Positions 8,785 through 17,155 of a DNA stretch of 64,000 nt are shown here, one piece after another. The notes below the pieces were generated by a model. The model was not told the DNA's origin. It ran no database searches and saw only the letters and a program-made list of their open reading frames with translations. Each line of letters opens with the position of its first letter. Within the stretch, counting starts at the first letter, position 1. The DNA comes from Endozoicomonas_A sp049275935 (lineage in GTDB: Bacteria > Pseudomonadota > Gammaproteobacteria > Pseudomonadales > Endozoicomonadaceae), in contig NZ_CP184830.1 in the NCBI RefSeq assembly GCF_049275935.1, forward strand, positions 3,720,001 through 3,784,000. The letters are read 5' to 3'. The translations under genes were made by a program, and so were the position numbers.

Positions 8785-9062
8785 TATTTTTGTGACACCC
8801 TCGACAAAGAGGGTGTCGCAAAACTCCAACTACTCGTTCCCACGCTCTGAGGTCGTCATTCCCGCGAAGGCGGGAATCCAGCGCCAACGGTGGATCTCTG
8901 CCTTCTCGCGGATGACAAGGCCAGGGGGTCACCGGGCAGTATGGTTCTGGTGATGAGTCACTGTGGATTCCCGCCTTCGCGGGAATGACGAGAATGAAGC
9001 CGGGAATGACGGGAGTCAACTCGTTCTCACGGCGGAGAGAGTTTTGTGACACCCTCTCTAAG
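8785..9062. repeat. hairpin repeat element with GAGGGTGTC ends, copy 1
   Basis: The block is bounded by inverted GAGGGTGTCgCAAAAC motifs (8806 region forwards, 9045 region reversed). It contains the palindromic pair GTCATTCCCGCGAAGGCGGG and its reverse complement near 8960-8990. The same core is found inverted at 30200-30545 and 32640-32880. No coding sequence is credible between 8721 and 9171. Confidence 0.75.
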
Positions 9063-9072
9063 GCTCCGGGTG

Positions 9073-9123
9073 TTGGTCTCTATTTGTTCTCGATCATTCA
9101 ATTTTTCTTGACCTGTCTACAGC
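9073..9123. repeat. direct repeat, right end of kinase island
   Basis: This is the second copy of the ~51-bp sequence at 4246-4296, same orientation. Confidence 0.7.
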
Positions 9124-9171
9124 TTTATAGCTTAAAGTTCCTTCCTGTTGATGGTTTGAGGATGCATCAGT

Positions 9172-10344
9172 GTGTACCGGATTTCTGAGTTAGCCGCCGC
9201 TGTAGGGCTTTCACGTACAGCGCTTCTCTACTACGAGAAGCAGCAGCTTATTTCAGGTAAAAGACTTGAAAATGGCTACCGTCTTTACAGTGATAAAGAC
9301 CTTCAAAGAGTCCGCTTGATTCAGCAACTGCAGGCGGGAGGGCTGACTTTGAAAGAGTGCAAAGTTTGCCTTGAAAAAAAGATAGACAGGGACCTGTTGA
9401 AAAACCGCCTCAGGCAGCTTGATGAAGACATTGCACTGAAGCAGCAGTCACGAGCGCTGTTGGCAGCCATGCTGGGTGAGGGTGACCTCAGAGCCTGGCA
9501 TGAAGACCTCGATAAGGTTGCTCCTGATGCTCATCTGAACTGGTTAGTAAAACAGGGTTTTAGTGAAAAAGAAGCCCTCAGATTGAAGTGGTTATCGAAA
9601 GATATGAATGATCACGAGACTTATATGATCGACTTTATGAAAGTTTATGAGACCCTCGAACGCTGGGGTCCAGGCAGTGAAAAAGACACGCTGAAAGCAT
9701 TATCACTGGTGCCCGAAGCTCCTGCTGATATTCTGGAGATTGGTTGTGGCAAAGGCCTGTCAACCAGAGTGTTGATAGACAATACCGAAGCACACATCAC
9801 TGCCATAGATAATGAAGCGTCAGCACTGGCTCGATTAAAAGAGCGTTTTGAGAAGCAGGATATTTCCGGACGGCTTTCCAGCGTTTGCGTGAGCATGACT
9901 GAATTGCCCTTTGAGAGTGAAAGCTTTGATCTTATCTGGTCGGAAGGCAGTGCTTATATCATGGGGGTCCAAAAAGCCCTGACGCAATGGCAGTCATTAC
10001 TGCGGCCCGGTGGCTTCATGGTGGTAAGCGACCTGGTATGGCTAACAGATAATCCGGATCAGGAAGCGATGGCCCATTGGCAGCAAGACTACCCTGATAT
10101 GCAGACGATCAGCAATCGTCTCAAGCAAATGGACGCTGTCGGATATGATATAGTCGACCATTTTTCTCTAAGCCGGGAGTCCTGGGATAACTACTCCGAA
10201 CCACTGAAAAAACGAATCCATGATTTGTCACCTGCCATGCCTGACTCATTAGCGCTGAAGAATATTGAGACTGAGCTGGAAATCTACAGAAAATTCCTGG
10301 GACAGTTCGGTTATCAAATGTTTGTTCTTGGCAAACGTGATTAA
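9172..10344 (+). CDS. MerR-type regulator fused to a class I SAM methyltransferase
   Basis: The 390-residue protein begins at a GTG preceded by GAGG. Residues 1-70 form a MerR winged helix (ISELAAAVGLSRTALLYYEK, then NGYRLYSDKDLQRVRLI), followed by a coiled-coil-like segment to about 100. Residues 150-390 are a Rossmann methyltransferase with motif I ILEIGCGKGLST (187-198), acidic motif II TAIDNEAS, PFESESFDLIWSEGS and RPGGFMVVSDL. The MerR half would bind DNA as a dimer and the methyltransferase half may sense or modify a small molecule. The target is unknown. The dodecin gene follows on the same strand. Confidence 0.85.
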   Translation: MYRISELAAAVGLSRTALLYYEKQQLISGKRLENGYRLYSDKDLQRVRLIQQLQAGGLTLKECKVCLEKKIDRDLLKNRLRQLDEDIALKQQSRALLAAMLGEGDLRAWHEDLDKVAPDAHLNWLVKQGFSEKEALRLKWLSKDMNDHETYMIDFMKVYETLERWGPGSEKDTLKALSLVPEAPADILEIGCGKGLSTRVLIDNTEAHITAIDNEASALARLKERFEKQDISGRLSSVCVSMTELPFESESFDLIWSEGSAYIMGVQKALTQWQSLLRPGGFMVVSDLVWLTDNPDQEAMAHWQQDYPDMQTISNRLKQMDAVGYDIVDHFSLSRESWDNYSEPLKKRIHDLSPAMPDSLALKNIETELEIYRKFLGQFGYQMFVLGKRD

Positions 10345-10392
10345 ATGGACGTCTATACTTCTCCTGACGTTCCAATGTCGTGGAGAGTATTT

Positions 10393-10614
10393 ATGGCACA
10401 CATCTATAAAATCCTGGAAGTGGTAGGCAGCTCGACTGTCAGCAGCGATGACGCTATTCGCAATGCTATTGCCACTGCCAGTGTCACTCTTAATCACCTG
10501 GGCTGGTACGAAGTGGTGGAGCATCGGGGCCATGTTGAGGATGGTGAGATTGCACACTTTCAGGTAACCGTCAGAATTGGTTTCAGGTTGGAAGACCGTG
10601 GTCAATCATCCTGA
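10393..10614 (+). CDS. dodecin family flavin-binding protein
   Basis: The 73-residue product MAHIYKILEVVGSSTVSSDD... has dodecin length and pattern: the first strand, the SSDDAIRNAIATAS helix, and GWYEVVEHRGHVEDGEIAHFQVTVRIGFRLE strands. Dodecins form dodecameric shells that bind FMN/riboflavin or CoA. The ATG at 10393 with GGAGAG upstream is preferred; the frame extends upstream to 10345, abutting the previous gene, but that extension does not fit the family. Confidence 0.88.
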   Translation: MAHIYKILEVVGSSTVSSDDAIRNAIATASVTLNHLGWYEVVEHRGHVEDGEIAHFQVTVRIGFRLEDRGQSS

Positions 10615-10710
10615 TTGCCATACCCTGTTCAACCTAAGCTTGCCATTCAACAGGGATTCTCGGATACAATAGTCGTCAACGTTTAAAATTTGTTGATTGG
10701 GGAATCCCTC

Positions 10711-11196
10711 ATGCCTTCATTTGATATTGTTTCAGAAGTGGATATGCACGAGTTGACCAATGCGGTCGATCAGGCGAACCGTGAGCTGACCACCCGTTAT
10801 GATTTCAGAGGGGTTGAAGCCAGCTTTGAAAAAAGCGGTGAAAACCAGATTGTGATGACGGCCGATGCTGACTTCCAGCTGCTGCAAATGGTTGAAATGC
10901 TGAAAACCAAAATGGTCAAGCGGGGCATTGATGTTAAATGTCTGGAAGTGAAAGATCATTATGGTTCTGGCAAACAGGTCAAACAGGATGTCATAGTTCG
11001 TCAGGGGCTGGATAAAGAGCAAGCCAAAAAAATCGTCAAGATGATCAAGGATGCCAAGCTCAAGGTACAGCCAGCCATTCAGGGTGAGCAGGTTCGCGTT
11101 ACGGGTAAGAAGCGTGATGATCTTCAGACCGCTATTGCATTGTTGAGAGAAGCGGATACCGAGATGCCTCTGCAGTACAACAACTTCAGAGACTGA
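10711..11196 (+). CDS. yajQ: YajQ family nucleotide-binding protein
   Basis: The 161-residue protein MPSFDIVSEVDMHELTNAVDQ has the length and N-terminal signature of YajQ. ELTTRYDFRG, VKQDVIVRQGLDKEQAKKIVK and VRVTGKKRDDLQTAI all match the family. YajQ proteins bind nucleotides, and in some species cyclic di-GMP, to modulate transcription. The ATG at 10711 is preferred over one seven codons earlier because the protein then starts like its family. Confidence 0.93.
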   Translation: MPSFDIVSEVDMHELTNAVDQANRELTTRYDFRGVEASFEKSGENQIVMTADADFQLLQMVEMLKTKMVKRGIDVKCLEVKDHYGSGKQVKQDVIVRQGLDKEQAKKIVKMIKDAKLKVQPAIQGEQVRVTGKKRDDLQTAIALLREADTEMPLQYNNFRD

Positions 11197-11202
11197 TTCT
11201 GG

Positions 11203-11227
11203 CAGGAGGGGCTTGCCTCTCCTGTTT
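11203..11227 (+). terminator. terminator-like hairpin after yajQ
   Basis: CAGGAGGGGC-TT-GCCTCTCCTG forms a 10-bp stem with one G-T pair, followed by TTT, 6 nt after the yajQ stop. Confidence 0.55.
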
Positions 11228-11439
11228 ACCGGCATCCTGTAAATCAACATCGAGACAAAAAAATATTCCCCGGCATGTTCGGGTGTGCTTTTATTAAACT
11301 TTCCCGATAGTTCTATAAAATAAATTTGCCAGATTCGACCACTGGAAGACGTTAACGGTATGTTATTATCAGGGCACCTTTCTATGAGTTCAACGAAGAA
11401 CTCGCTGACATCTGTGAAGAGCAAACCCGGAGGAGCAGA

Positions 11440-13005
11440 ATGCAACTAATGGACTCTTCTTCCCGTTCCTGGGGAGAGGCATGGAAAAGCTTCAGGCATC
11501 CAAGGGTCATCAGTGTTCTGTTTCTTGGTTTTTCAGCCGGCCTTCCCATATTACTCATATTCAGCAGCCTTTCTATCTGGCTCAGGGAGGCGGGTGTTGA
11601 ACGCAGCATGGTGACCTTCTTTAGCTGGGCTGCCCTGGGTTACTCCTTCAAGTTTGTCTGGGCCCCTCTGGTAGACAGGGTCCCTCTGCCATGGTTGACA
11701 AAAAGTCTCGGGCGTCGCAGAGCCTGGCTATTACTCGCCCAGTTCGCGGTGATGGCTGCTCTTTTATTTATGGCGAGTCATGATCCTGTCTATGGATTGA
11801 CCTGGGTTGCAGTGGGGGCTGTGATGCTGGGATTCTCATCTGCTACACAGGATATAGTGATTGATGCCTACCGGATAGAAGCTGCAGAGAGCGATCTTCA
11901 GGCCATGATGTCTTCCGCCTACATTGCGGGCTACAGAGTCGGCATGCTGGTGGCCGGGGCTGGCAGTCTGGCACTGGCCAGCTGGTTTTCAGGGGGTGAT
12001 GAATCCGTTTATCACTACCAGGCCTGGGCTTCTGTCTATCGCTGTATGGCTGCGTTCATGCTGGTAGGGGTTGTCACCACCTTGTTGATTCCAGAGCCTG
12101 AAAACAATCAGTCTGCCTTCTCTCAGGATTATGGCACCAGTGACTATGTTCGTTTTCTGGGGTTGTTTGTAGTAGCGGCAGGGGCTTTTGTTGCAGGTTT
12201 TACATTAACTCCCGAGATCTCTTCCCAGTTGAAAACAATGTTGGTTGATGGCGGTGTTTCAGTTCATGTTGCAGGGTTCTTTTCTGAATCTTTCCGATTG
12301 CTGTTCAGTGTGGCTCTGGGTGGTGGGGCTGCCTGGTTGATGATCAGTCTGAACGTAGCGCCCAAGGGGATGGTCAGAGAAACCTATGTGGCTCCTTTTG
12401 CTGATTTCTTTGCGCGTTACGGAAAACTGGCGATCTATATTTTGCTGCTGGTAGGCACCTATCGGATTGCCGATATTGTTATGGGGGCAGTGGCTAATGT
12501 GTTCTACAAGGACATGGGTTACAGCAAGGAACAGATAGCAGCTGTTACCAAAACCTTTGGTCTGTTAATGACCATTGCCGGTGGTTTTCTGGGGGGATTG
12601 TTAGCCCTTCGCTACGGGGTGATGAAAATTCTCTGGATCGGTGGGCTATTGGCTGCTATCAGTAACCTGCTGTTTTCCCTGCTGGCTCAAATGGAACCTG
12701 AAACCTGGATTCTGGCTGTGGTCATCGCAACTGACAATCTCAGTGCAGGTATTGCCTCTGCTGCCTTTGTTGCTTTCCTCTCCGGTTTGACGAATCGTGC
12801 ATTCACAGCGATGCAGTACGCAGTCTTCAGTTCGCTGATGTCGCTTGTACCGAAACTATTGGCGGGGTACTCCGGTAGCGTGGTGGATGCAGTGAACTAT
12901 CCTGTCTTTTTTGCAGGCTCCGCTATTCTTGGTTTGCCGGTGCTGCTGTTAATCAGTTACGTGCAGAGGCTTATGGAGCAATCTGAGGAAGCTGCACGCG
13001 ATTGA
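11440..13005 (+). CDS. ampG: AmpG-type muropeptide MFS permease
   Basis: AmpG imports anhydro-muropeptides for peptidoglycan recycling across the inner membrane. The 521-residue protein has many hydrophobic segments typical of a 12-14 helix MFS carrier. It carries the AmpG pattern VISVLFLGFSAGLPILLIFSSL...WLREAGV, FSWAALGYSFKFVWAPLVDR, LGRRRAWLLLAQ and QDIVIDAYRIE. The start has GGAGGAG at good spacing. The gene stands alone; nothing nearby indicates beta-lactamase regulation. Confidence 0.9.
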   Translation: MQLMDSSSRSWGEAWKSFRHPRVISVLFLGFSAGLPILLIFSSLSIWLREAGVERSMVTFFSWAALGYSFKFVWAPLVDRVPLPWLTKSLGRRRAWLLLAQFAVMAALLFMASHDPVYGLTWVAVGAVMLGFSSATQDIVIDAYRIEAAESDLQAMMSSAYIAGYRVGMLVAGAGSLALASWFSGGDESVYHYQAWASVYRCMAAFMLVGVVTTLLIPEPENNQSAFSQDYGTSDYVRFLGLFVVAAGAFVAGFTLTPEISSQLKTMLVDGGVSVHVAGFFSESFRLLFSVALGGGAAWLMISLNVAPKGMVRETYVAPFADFFARYGKLAIYILLLVGTYRIADIVMGAVANVFYKDMGYSKEQIAAVTKTFGLLMTIAGGFLGGLLALRYGVMKILWIGGLLAAISNLLFSLLAQMEPETWILAVVIATDNLSAGIASAAFVAFLSGLTNRAFTAMQYAVFSSLMSLVPKLLAGYSGSVVDAVNYPVFFAGSAILGLPVLLLISYVQRLMEQSEEAARD

Positions 13006-13007
13006 CA

Positions 13008-13032
13008 CCAGGCGGGCTTAAAGCCCGCCTGG
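13008..13032 (+). terminator. hairpin after ampG
   Basis: CCAGGCGGGCTT-A-AAGCCCGCCTGG is a nearly perfect inverted repeat starting 3 nt after the stop. No clear T tract follows, but the stem is very stable. Confidence 0.6.
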
Positions 13033-13084
13033 AAGGCTTATATGGTCCGCCCCGTTTTGCAAGAGCCTGTTTTGTTAATTAATC

Positions 13085-13690
13085 ATTAGGTAAACCCCCG
13101 GCTATGCCGGGGAGACTCGCATAGGTTATACCGAGGCTTCGGTAGCTAACCTCAAAGGTTCCGCCAAGAACCAAGAGGTTTGACTTATGCCAGACTACAA
13201 AAGTCTGACTCATACTCGATGGGATTGTAAGTATCACATTGTCTTTATTCCCAAAAAGAGGCAAAAGGTTATTTATGGGAGCTTGAGAAAATTTCTGGGA
13301 GCCATTTTCCACGATCTTGCCAGTCGCAAAGGGTGTGAAATTGTGGAAGGGCATTTGATGCGAGATCACGTTCATATTTGCATTAGCATTCCGCCGAAAC
13401 ATTCTGTTTCAAATGTTGTTGGCTATTTGGAGGGTAAATGCGCAATAGCTATTGCGAGACACTTCAAAGGTAAGCAGAGGAATTTTTCTGGTGAGCATTT
13501 CTGGGCAAGAGGGTATTTTGTCAGCACAGTAGGTCTTGATGAAGATGTGGTTAGGGAATATATCCGAAATCAGGAGAAAAATGATGAAACACGAGATCAG
13601 CTGAAACTTGGTTTTGACACGCGCCCTTGGGCGCAATAAAAGCCCTTTGAGGGCGTCACCTAATAAGCCTCCGGCTCTGACGGAGGTCAT
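13085..13690 (+). mobile_element. IS200-type insertion sequence
   Basis: A single tnpA is flanked by subterminal hairpins instead of inverted repeats, as expected for IS200/IS605 elements. The left hairpin CCCCGGC-TAT-GCCGGGG lies at 13096-13112. A second stem-loop (AGGTTA...TAACCT, about 13121-13152) stands in the tnpA leader, like the translation-limiting leader hairpin of IS200. The right hairpin CCTCCG...CGGAGG lies at 13668-13686. Exact tips cannot be fixed without an empty-site comparison. Confidence 0.85.
13187..13639 (+). CDS. tnpA: IS200/IS605 family transposase TnpA
   Basis: This 150-residue Y1 HUH transposase cuts and joins single-stranded DNA at the element ends. It has the N-terminal strand TRWDCKYHIVFIPKKR, the HUH metal site in MRDHVHICISIPP, and the catalytic Tyr region YIRNQEKND near the C-terminus. 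Length and motifs match an intact IS200-type protein. No tnpB lies in this element. Confidence 0.93.
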   Translation: MPDYKSLTHTRWDCKYHIVFIPKKRQKVIYGSLRKFLGAIFHDLASRKGCEIVEGHLMRDHVHICISIPPKHSVSNVVGYLEGKCAIAIARHFKGKQRNFSGEHFWARGYFVSTVGLDEDVVREYIRNQEKNDETRDQLKLGFDTRPWAQ

Positions 13691-13962
13691 TTAACTTGCA
13701 AACAAAGATAACTGCAATTACATACGGCCTATTCATGAGGTCTAACCTTCTGGCCCTGATGGGTATCCGCGCAACCTGGCCTTATCAGTCCGACGGCCTC
13801 AAGGGCCAAGTCTCCTATCAGGTTTCAGGTTGCCGGTTTTTACCTGATTGCCATCAACTGTACATGCTCATCGCAATCTGCGGGGGGGGGGGAGTACTGA
13901 AGTGGCGTTTCGGCTGGCTGGGGACCCGGTGAAACCAGAGCAGGGGGAGGCCGCATGAGCTG
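13691..13962. other. unassigned intergenic region with G11 tract
   Basis: No credible gene was found between the IS and the antitoxin genes. The region contains an 11-G run at 13882-13892 and an inverted pair GCAACCTG / CAGGTTGC about 50 nt apart (13768-13834). A 78-codon open frame starting at 13696 has no recognisable content. Confidence 0.4.
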
Positions 13963-14238
13963 TCACCCTGAATGCCTGACCACATGTTCACGCAAAGCTT
14001 CATTGATACGGGTCTGCCAGCCTTTGCCAGTGGCGCGGAAAAATTCTACCACCTCGGGTGACAGCCGGATAGTAATCCGCTCCTTGGTCTCTTCGGCCTT
14101 GGGTCGCCCCACTGGGCGTAATTGTTTGAACTCCTCGTCAGTAAGTTCATATGTGTCAGGACCAGCGGCAATGCCTGCATTGATGGCCGCCTCTTCTTCA
14201 TCAGTGGGCCATATAGTGCCCGGTATAAGCTTCGGCAT
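13963..14238 (-). CDS. BrnA-like antitoxin, no adjacent BrnT seen
   Basis: The 91-residue protein ends with ERITIRLSPEVVEFFRATGKGWQTRINEALREHV, the ribbon-helix-helix signature of BrnA antitoxins, which bind DNA and neutralise the BrnT RNase. The start at 14238 has GGGAG upstream; an earlier in-frame ATG at 14268 is less well placed. A brnT gene would be expected immediately upstream, but an HI1419/HI1420-like pair is there instead. It may be an orphan antitoxin or a third component of the neighbouring system. Confidence 0.75.
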   Translation of the reverse strand: MPKLIPGTIWPTDEEEAAINAGIAAGPDTYELTDEEFKQLRPVGRPKAEETKERITIRLSPEVVEFFRATGKGWQTRINEALREHVVRHSG

Positions 14239-14283
14239 AACGTTTAATCTCCCTTTTATCAAGGGCACAAAGGTTTAACCAAC

Positions 14284-14565
14284 TCAGGCCGCCACCTGCA
14301 ACCGGACACCCAGCGCCTTAAGAATGCGGTGAACCGTATCCCAGCGGGGCTGAGTCTTGCCGTTGAAGGCTTTGTAAAGGCTTTCGGGATTCAGTCCGGT
14401 CTGCTCGGCCAGCTCGGCCACGCCTTTGTGCTTTACCACATCCCCAAGGGCAATGATGAACACAGCGGGGTCCTCATCAAGGTAAGCCTCCGTCAGAAAC
14501 CATGGAATGTCTTCATCGGTCAGGGCATGGTCAAAAGGATCAAAGGGTGTCAATTTCAAACTCAT
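14284..14565 (-). CDS. HTH antidote of HI1420 type
   Basis: The 93-residue protein has an N-terminal PFDPFDHALTDEDIPWFLTEAYLDEDPAVFIIALGDV pattern followed by a Cro/CI-type helix-turn-helix (GVAELAEQTGLNPESLYKAF) and LGVRLQVAA. This matches the addiction-module antidote family whose gene follows its toxin. It starts 3 nt after the toxin gene and would bind both toxin and the operon promoter. Confidence 0.85.
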   Translation of the reverse strand: MSLKLTPFDPFDHALTDEDIPWFLTEAYLDEDPAVFIIALGDVVKHKGVAELAEQTGLNPESLYKAFNGKTQPRWDTVHRILKALGVRLQVAA

Positions 14566-14568
14566 CGT

Positions 14569-14868
14569 TTATTCCTCCAGGTCTTTCAGGATCTGTCTGG
14601 CTTTTTCTATGTCTCTGGACTGGCTGGACTTGTCGCCAGCGCAAAGCAACACAATCAGCTGACCCTCACGGATCGTGAAATAAAGGCGGTAACCCTTGCC
14701 TGCAAAAATTCTCATTTCACTGACACCACCACCCAACGGTTTGGTGTCGCCCAGGTGGCCAGCACGGGCACGGACCAAGCGCATGGTAACCGCCCTGCGG
14801 GCTTGACGGTCCTTCAGTCGGGTTTGCCAGCGGACAAACTCCCGCGTTCGAGTCACTTCATACTTCAT
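14569..14868 (-). CDS. RelE/ParE-superfamily toxin of HI1419 type
   Basis: The 99-residue protein (TREFVRWQTRLKDRQARRAVTMRLVRARAGHLGDTKPLGGGVSEMRI... then GKGYRLYFTIREGQLIVLLCAGDKSSQSRDIEKARQIL) has the compact fold pattern of toxin-first type II systems. Such toxins are usually RNases or gyrase poisons; the activity here is not determinable. The toxin precedes its antidote in the operon. Confidence 0.87.
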   Translation of the reverse strand: MKYEVTRTREFVRWQTRLKDRQARRAVTMRLVRARAGHLGDTKPLGGGVSEMRIFAGKGYRLYFTIREGQLIVLLCAGDKSSQSRDIEKARQILKDLEE

Positions 14869-15090
14869 AGAATTATTGTATGCACGTTAATTAAGGTTTG
14901 CCAGCTCTTAAAAGTAGCACACGTTAACGCTTTATCCATTCGGGTAGAGCTCGACAGTCGGCTTCTGGCCCTGCTCCACGCCTAACGGGATATAGTCATG
15001 GGTGGTTCGCTCCGATTAATCCTGTTTAAATAGTTAACTCCATTTTGGCTTACTTGAAGCCGTTTAGGAGGGGCGGACAATATAAGCTTC

Positions 15091-15257
15091 CTAGCAGCCT
15101 GACCGAGAATAGACTGCCCTACTGCGGCGGCAGCAAATTGGTCTGAAAATCCGCTTTTGTTCGTCAAATAGCTCGCTATTCTCCTCACAAAACCGAATTT
15201 TCATCCTCAATTTTCTGCCGTCCTCGCTACGGGCGCTATTCTCGGTCAGGCTCCTAG
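15091..15257. mobile_element. 167-bp CTAG inverted-repeat element, copy A (MITE-like)
   Basis: The ends are CTAGCAGCCTGACCGAGAAT.. on the left and the reverse complement of CTAGGAGCCTGACCGAGAAT.. on the right (22-bp terminal repeats, one mismatch). The inside is a long imperfect palindrome. The same length and design recur at 27969-28135. The right end supplies the TAG stop of the small gene at 15254-15448. The interval 14869-15253 holds nothing else recognisable. Confidence 0.8.
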
Positions 15258-15448
15258 CGTTTGATCTCGGCAATGAGTTTTGCCTGCCATTGTTCTTTTT
15301 CCTGTTCGGGGAGCTTGCCGAGAGAATCCCTGCAAATATGCATCATTGCCTGGAGAATGGTCTCGGGTTGATAGTTAAGGTTTTCCAACTGGCGAATAAT
15401 TTCAATCGCCAGAGCAATGTCTTCCGGGTGCTGATCCTGATCGTTCAA
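15254..15448 (-). CDS. small conserved-looking hypothetical protein
   Basis: A 64-residue acidic/amphipathic helical protein (MNDQDQHPEDIALAIEII... ending AKLIAEIKR). It starts at a TTG, preceded by GGAGATTAAAG that spans the end of the upstream gene, so the two are translationally coupled. The stop codon lies within the CTAG of the inserted repeat element; excision would restore the same stop. The function is unknown. Confidence 0.65.
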   Translation of the reverse strand: MNDQDQHPEDIALAIEIIRQLENLNYQPETILQAMMHICRDSLGKLPEQEKEQWQAKLIAEIKR

Positions 15449-15451
15449 ACT

Positions 15452-15766
15452 TTAATCTCCACTCCATTGATATAGCTTCAGATTGACCTTGCCATTAAGA
15501 AAAGTAATACCTTCTGACTCAAGCAAGGATTGCTGTTGCTGATACTTGGCGCTGGTTTCCGGAAACGAAATCTGTCCCTTGCTATTGATGACCCTGTGCC
15601 AGGGAAGTCCGGAACCTGAAGGCAGTTGCTTCATAATATTACCCACTACCCGGGCATAGCCCGGAGCACCGACCATGTTGGCCAGTTGTCCATAAGTGAC
15701 CACCTTACCCTCGGGTATTTTGGTCAGGATGAGCCAGATATCGGATGGACTGAACGGTGCTTGCAA
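15452..15766 (-). CDS. alkyltransferase-like (ATL) DNA-binding protein
   Basis: This is the MGMT DNA-binding fold without methyltransferase activity: the motif PWHRVIN has Trp in place of the acceptor Cys of PCHRV. Other family signs are IPEGKVVTYGQLANMVG and YARVVGNIMKQLP. ATL proteins bind O6-alkylguanine and flag it for nucleotide excision repair. A TTG at 15766 with TGGAGA upstream gives 104 residues, the usual ATL length; the frame also runs to a TTG at 15820. The small gene at 15448 follows within 3 nt. Confidence 0.85.
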   Translation of the reverse strand: MQAPFSPSDIWLILTKIPEGKVVTYGQLANMVGAPGYARVVGNIMKQLPSGSGLPWHRVINSKGQISFPETSAKYQQQQSLLESEGITFLNGKVNLKLYQWSGD

Positions 15767-16053
15767 GCCTGGTCTCCAGAGTGATTGGAAAGGGGTAGGT
15801 ATTACCAGCGGACTTGCCAAGCATATCTTAATCTGTTGGCCATTTGTCGTGAAAAGTTTTTTAATTTCCCCCGACTAAGCACACTAAGCTGTCAAGACAA
15901 ACGATGATTCTGCCTTTTTGTTGGTTCCAGGCACCCGTTTGTAGAGGCAAAACTGATGCCTATAGCGGCTTTCCCTCTTGTTAAGCTTTCATTAATTTGG
16001 AACTCTTGTCCCCCTTATAAAGCATTAAGACATCGATTCATCGAGGGGTATTC

Positions 16054-17106
16054 ATGGGGGTCCAGTGTTTCAGGGGCATTGGCCGTTTTCCTGGGTTACG
16101 CAAAGTCTGGGTACTACTTCTTTCCTGCATGGCAGCGATGGCCCATGGGGATAAGATATGGATGGAAAATGGAGATGTAATCAGTGGCAAAATCATGGGG
16201 CTGGAAGCGGGTAAACTGACTGTTTCTACCCGGTATGCTGGAGATATTTCCATCAATTGGCGTCATGTTCGTTCTCTTGAAACCGATCAGCCCGTCTGGA
16301 TTGGTTTGATTGGTGAGAAAGAGGCTCAGCAGCGTCAGTTAAAGAGCAATGGCGACCAACTGGTGGTTGTGGATCCCGATGGTTTTGAGCGGAGCTTCTC
16401 GGCCGCCTGGCCAGTAGCAGAAATTCGCCGTGAACAACCCGTACTGGCTTCTAACTGGGACATTGCGGGCAAGGTCAACTTTGGGTTGGACAGTGATCAG
16501 GGTGAGGACAATGAAACCACCTTCACGCTCAGTGGCAATCTCGATATCAATGACGAGTGGAACAAGAACAGTTTTAAGTGGGACATTGAAATAGAGAAAG
16601 AAGAAGACTCAGACTCTTCCACCAAAGAGTGGGAGCTGGGGTATGCTTACAGTCGCTATTTCACTGAACACTGGTTTGTCCAGGGCTCTCTGGAGCAGGA
16701 GTACGACTCCACGGAAGATTTGAGATCAAGACTGACCCTGGGAGGGTCGGTAGGTTACCGCTTCAGGGAAACGGTCAAAGAAACCTTGATTACCACTGTC
16801 GGCCTGACCCATCTCTGGGAAGATTATCAGCTGGAAGATAACCAAAAAAACCTGGCCGTGACAACTGGGCTGGTGTACCGGAAGAAGCTCATTGATAACC
16901 TTGAGTATTACTTTAACAGTAAGCTGTTTTACCGTCTGAACTCAGGTCAGCAGTGGTTGTTTGATGGGGAGCATGGTTTGAGGGTGGGGTTATCTGAAAG
17001 TCTTTCTTTAAACCTGATGCATTATCTGGATTACGACAGTATTCCAACAGAGGGTGCTGACAAAACCTCCAGTCAGATCAAGGTGGGCATTGGTTATTCC
17101 TGGTAG
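16054..17106 (+). CDS. DUF481 outer-membrane beta-barrel protein
   Basis: The 350-residue protein has a signal segment (residues 17-31, VWVLLLSCMAAMAHG). Residues 32-110 form an unusual N-terminal domain (DKIWMENGDVISGKIMGLEAGKLTVSTRYAG), resembling periplasmic modules that precede DUF481. From about 135 on it shows alternating aromatic/polar beta strands ending in the C-terminal aromatic GIGYSW, typical of outer-membrane insertion. The substrate is unknown. The start has GAGG upstream. Confidence 0.8.
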   Translation: MGVQCFRGIGRFPGLRKVWVLLLSCMAAMAHGDKIWMENGDVISGKIMGLEAGKLTVSTRYAGDISINWRHVRSLETDQPVWIGLIGEKEAQQRQLKSNGDQLVVVDPDGFERSFSAAWPVAEIRREQPVLASNWDIAGKVNFGLDSDQGEDNETTFTLSGNLDINDEWNKNSFKWDIEIEKEEDSDSSTKEWELGYAYSRYFTEHWFVQGSLEQEYDSTEDLRSRLTLGGSVGYRFRETVKETLITTVGLTHLWEDYQLEDNQKNLAVTTGLVYRKKLIDNLEYYFNSKLFYRLNSGQQWLFDGEHGLRVGLSESLSLNLMHYLDYDSIPTEGADKTSSQIKVGIGYSW

Positions 17107-17121
17107 AGAGGGTGGAGGCTG

Positions 17122-17149
17122 GCCGCAGAGGCTAAATAGCTTCTGCGGC
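17122..17149. terminator. bidirectional hairpin between convergent genes
   Basis: GCCGCAGAGGC-TAAATA-GCTTCTGCGGC forms an 11-bp stem with one G-T pair, placed between the DUF481 gene and the convergent SDR gene. Confidence 0.6.
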
Positions 17150-17155
17150 AACCAA

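Noticed and set aside
14329..14985. 218-codon plus-strand frame across the toxin-antidote genes
   Set aside because: It is antisense to two recognisable genes and lacks a ribosome-binding site.
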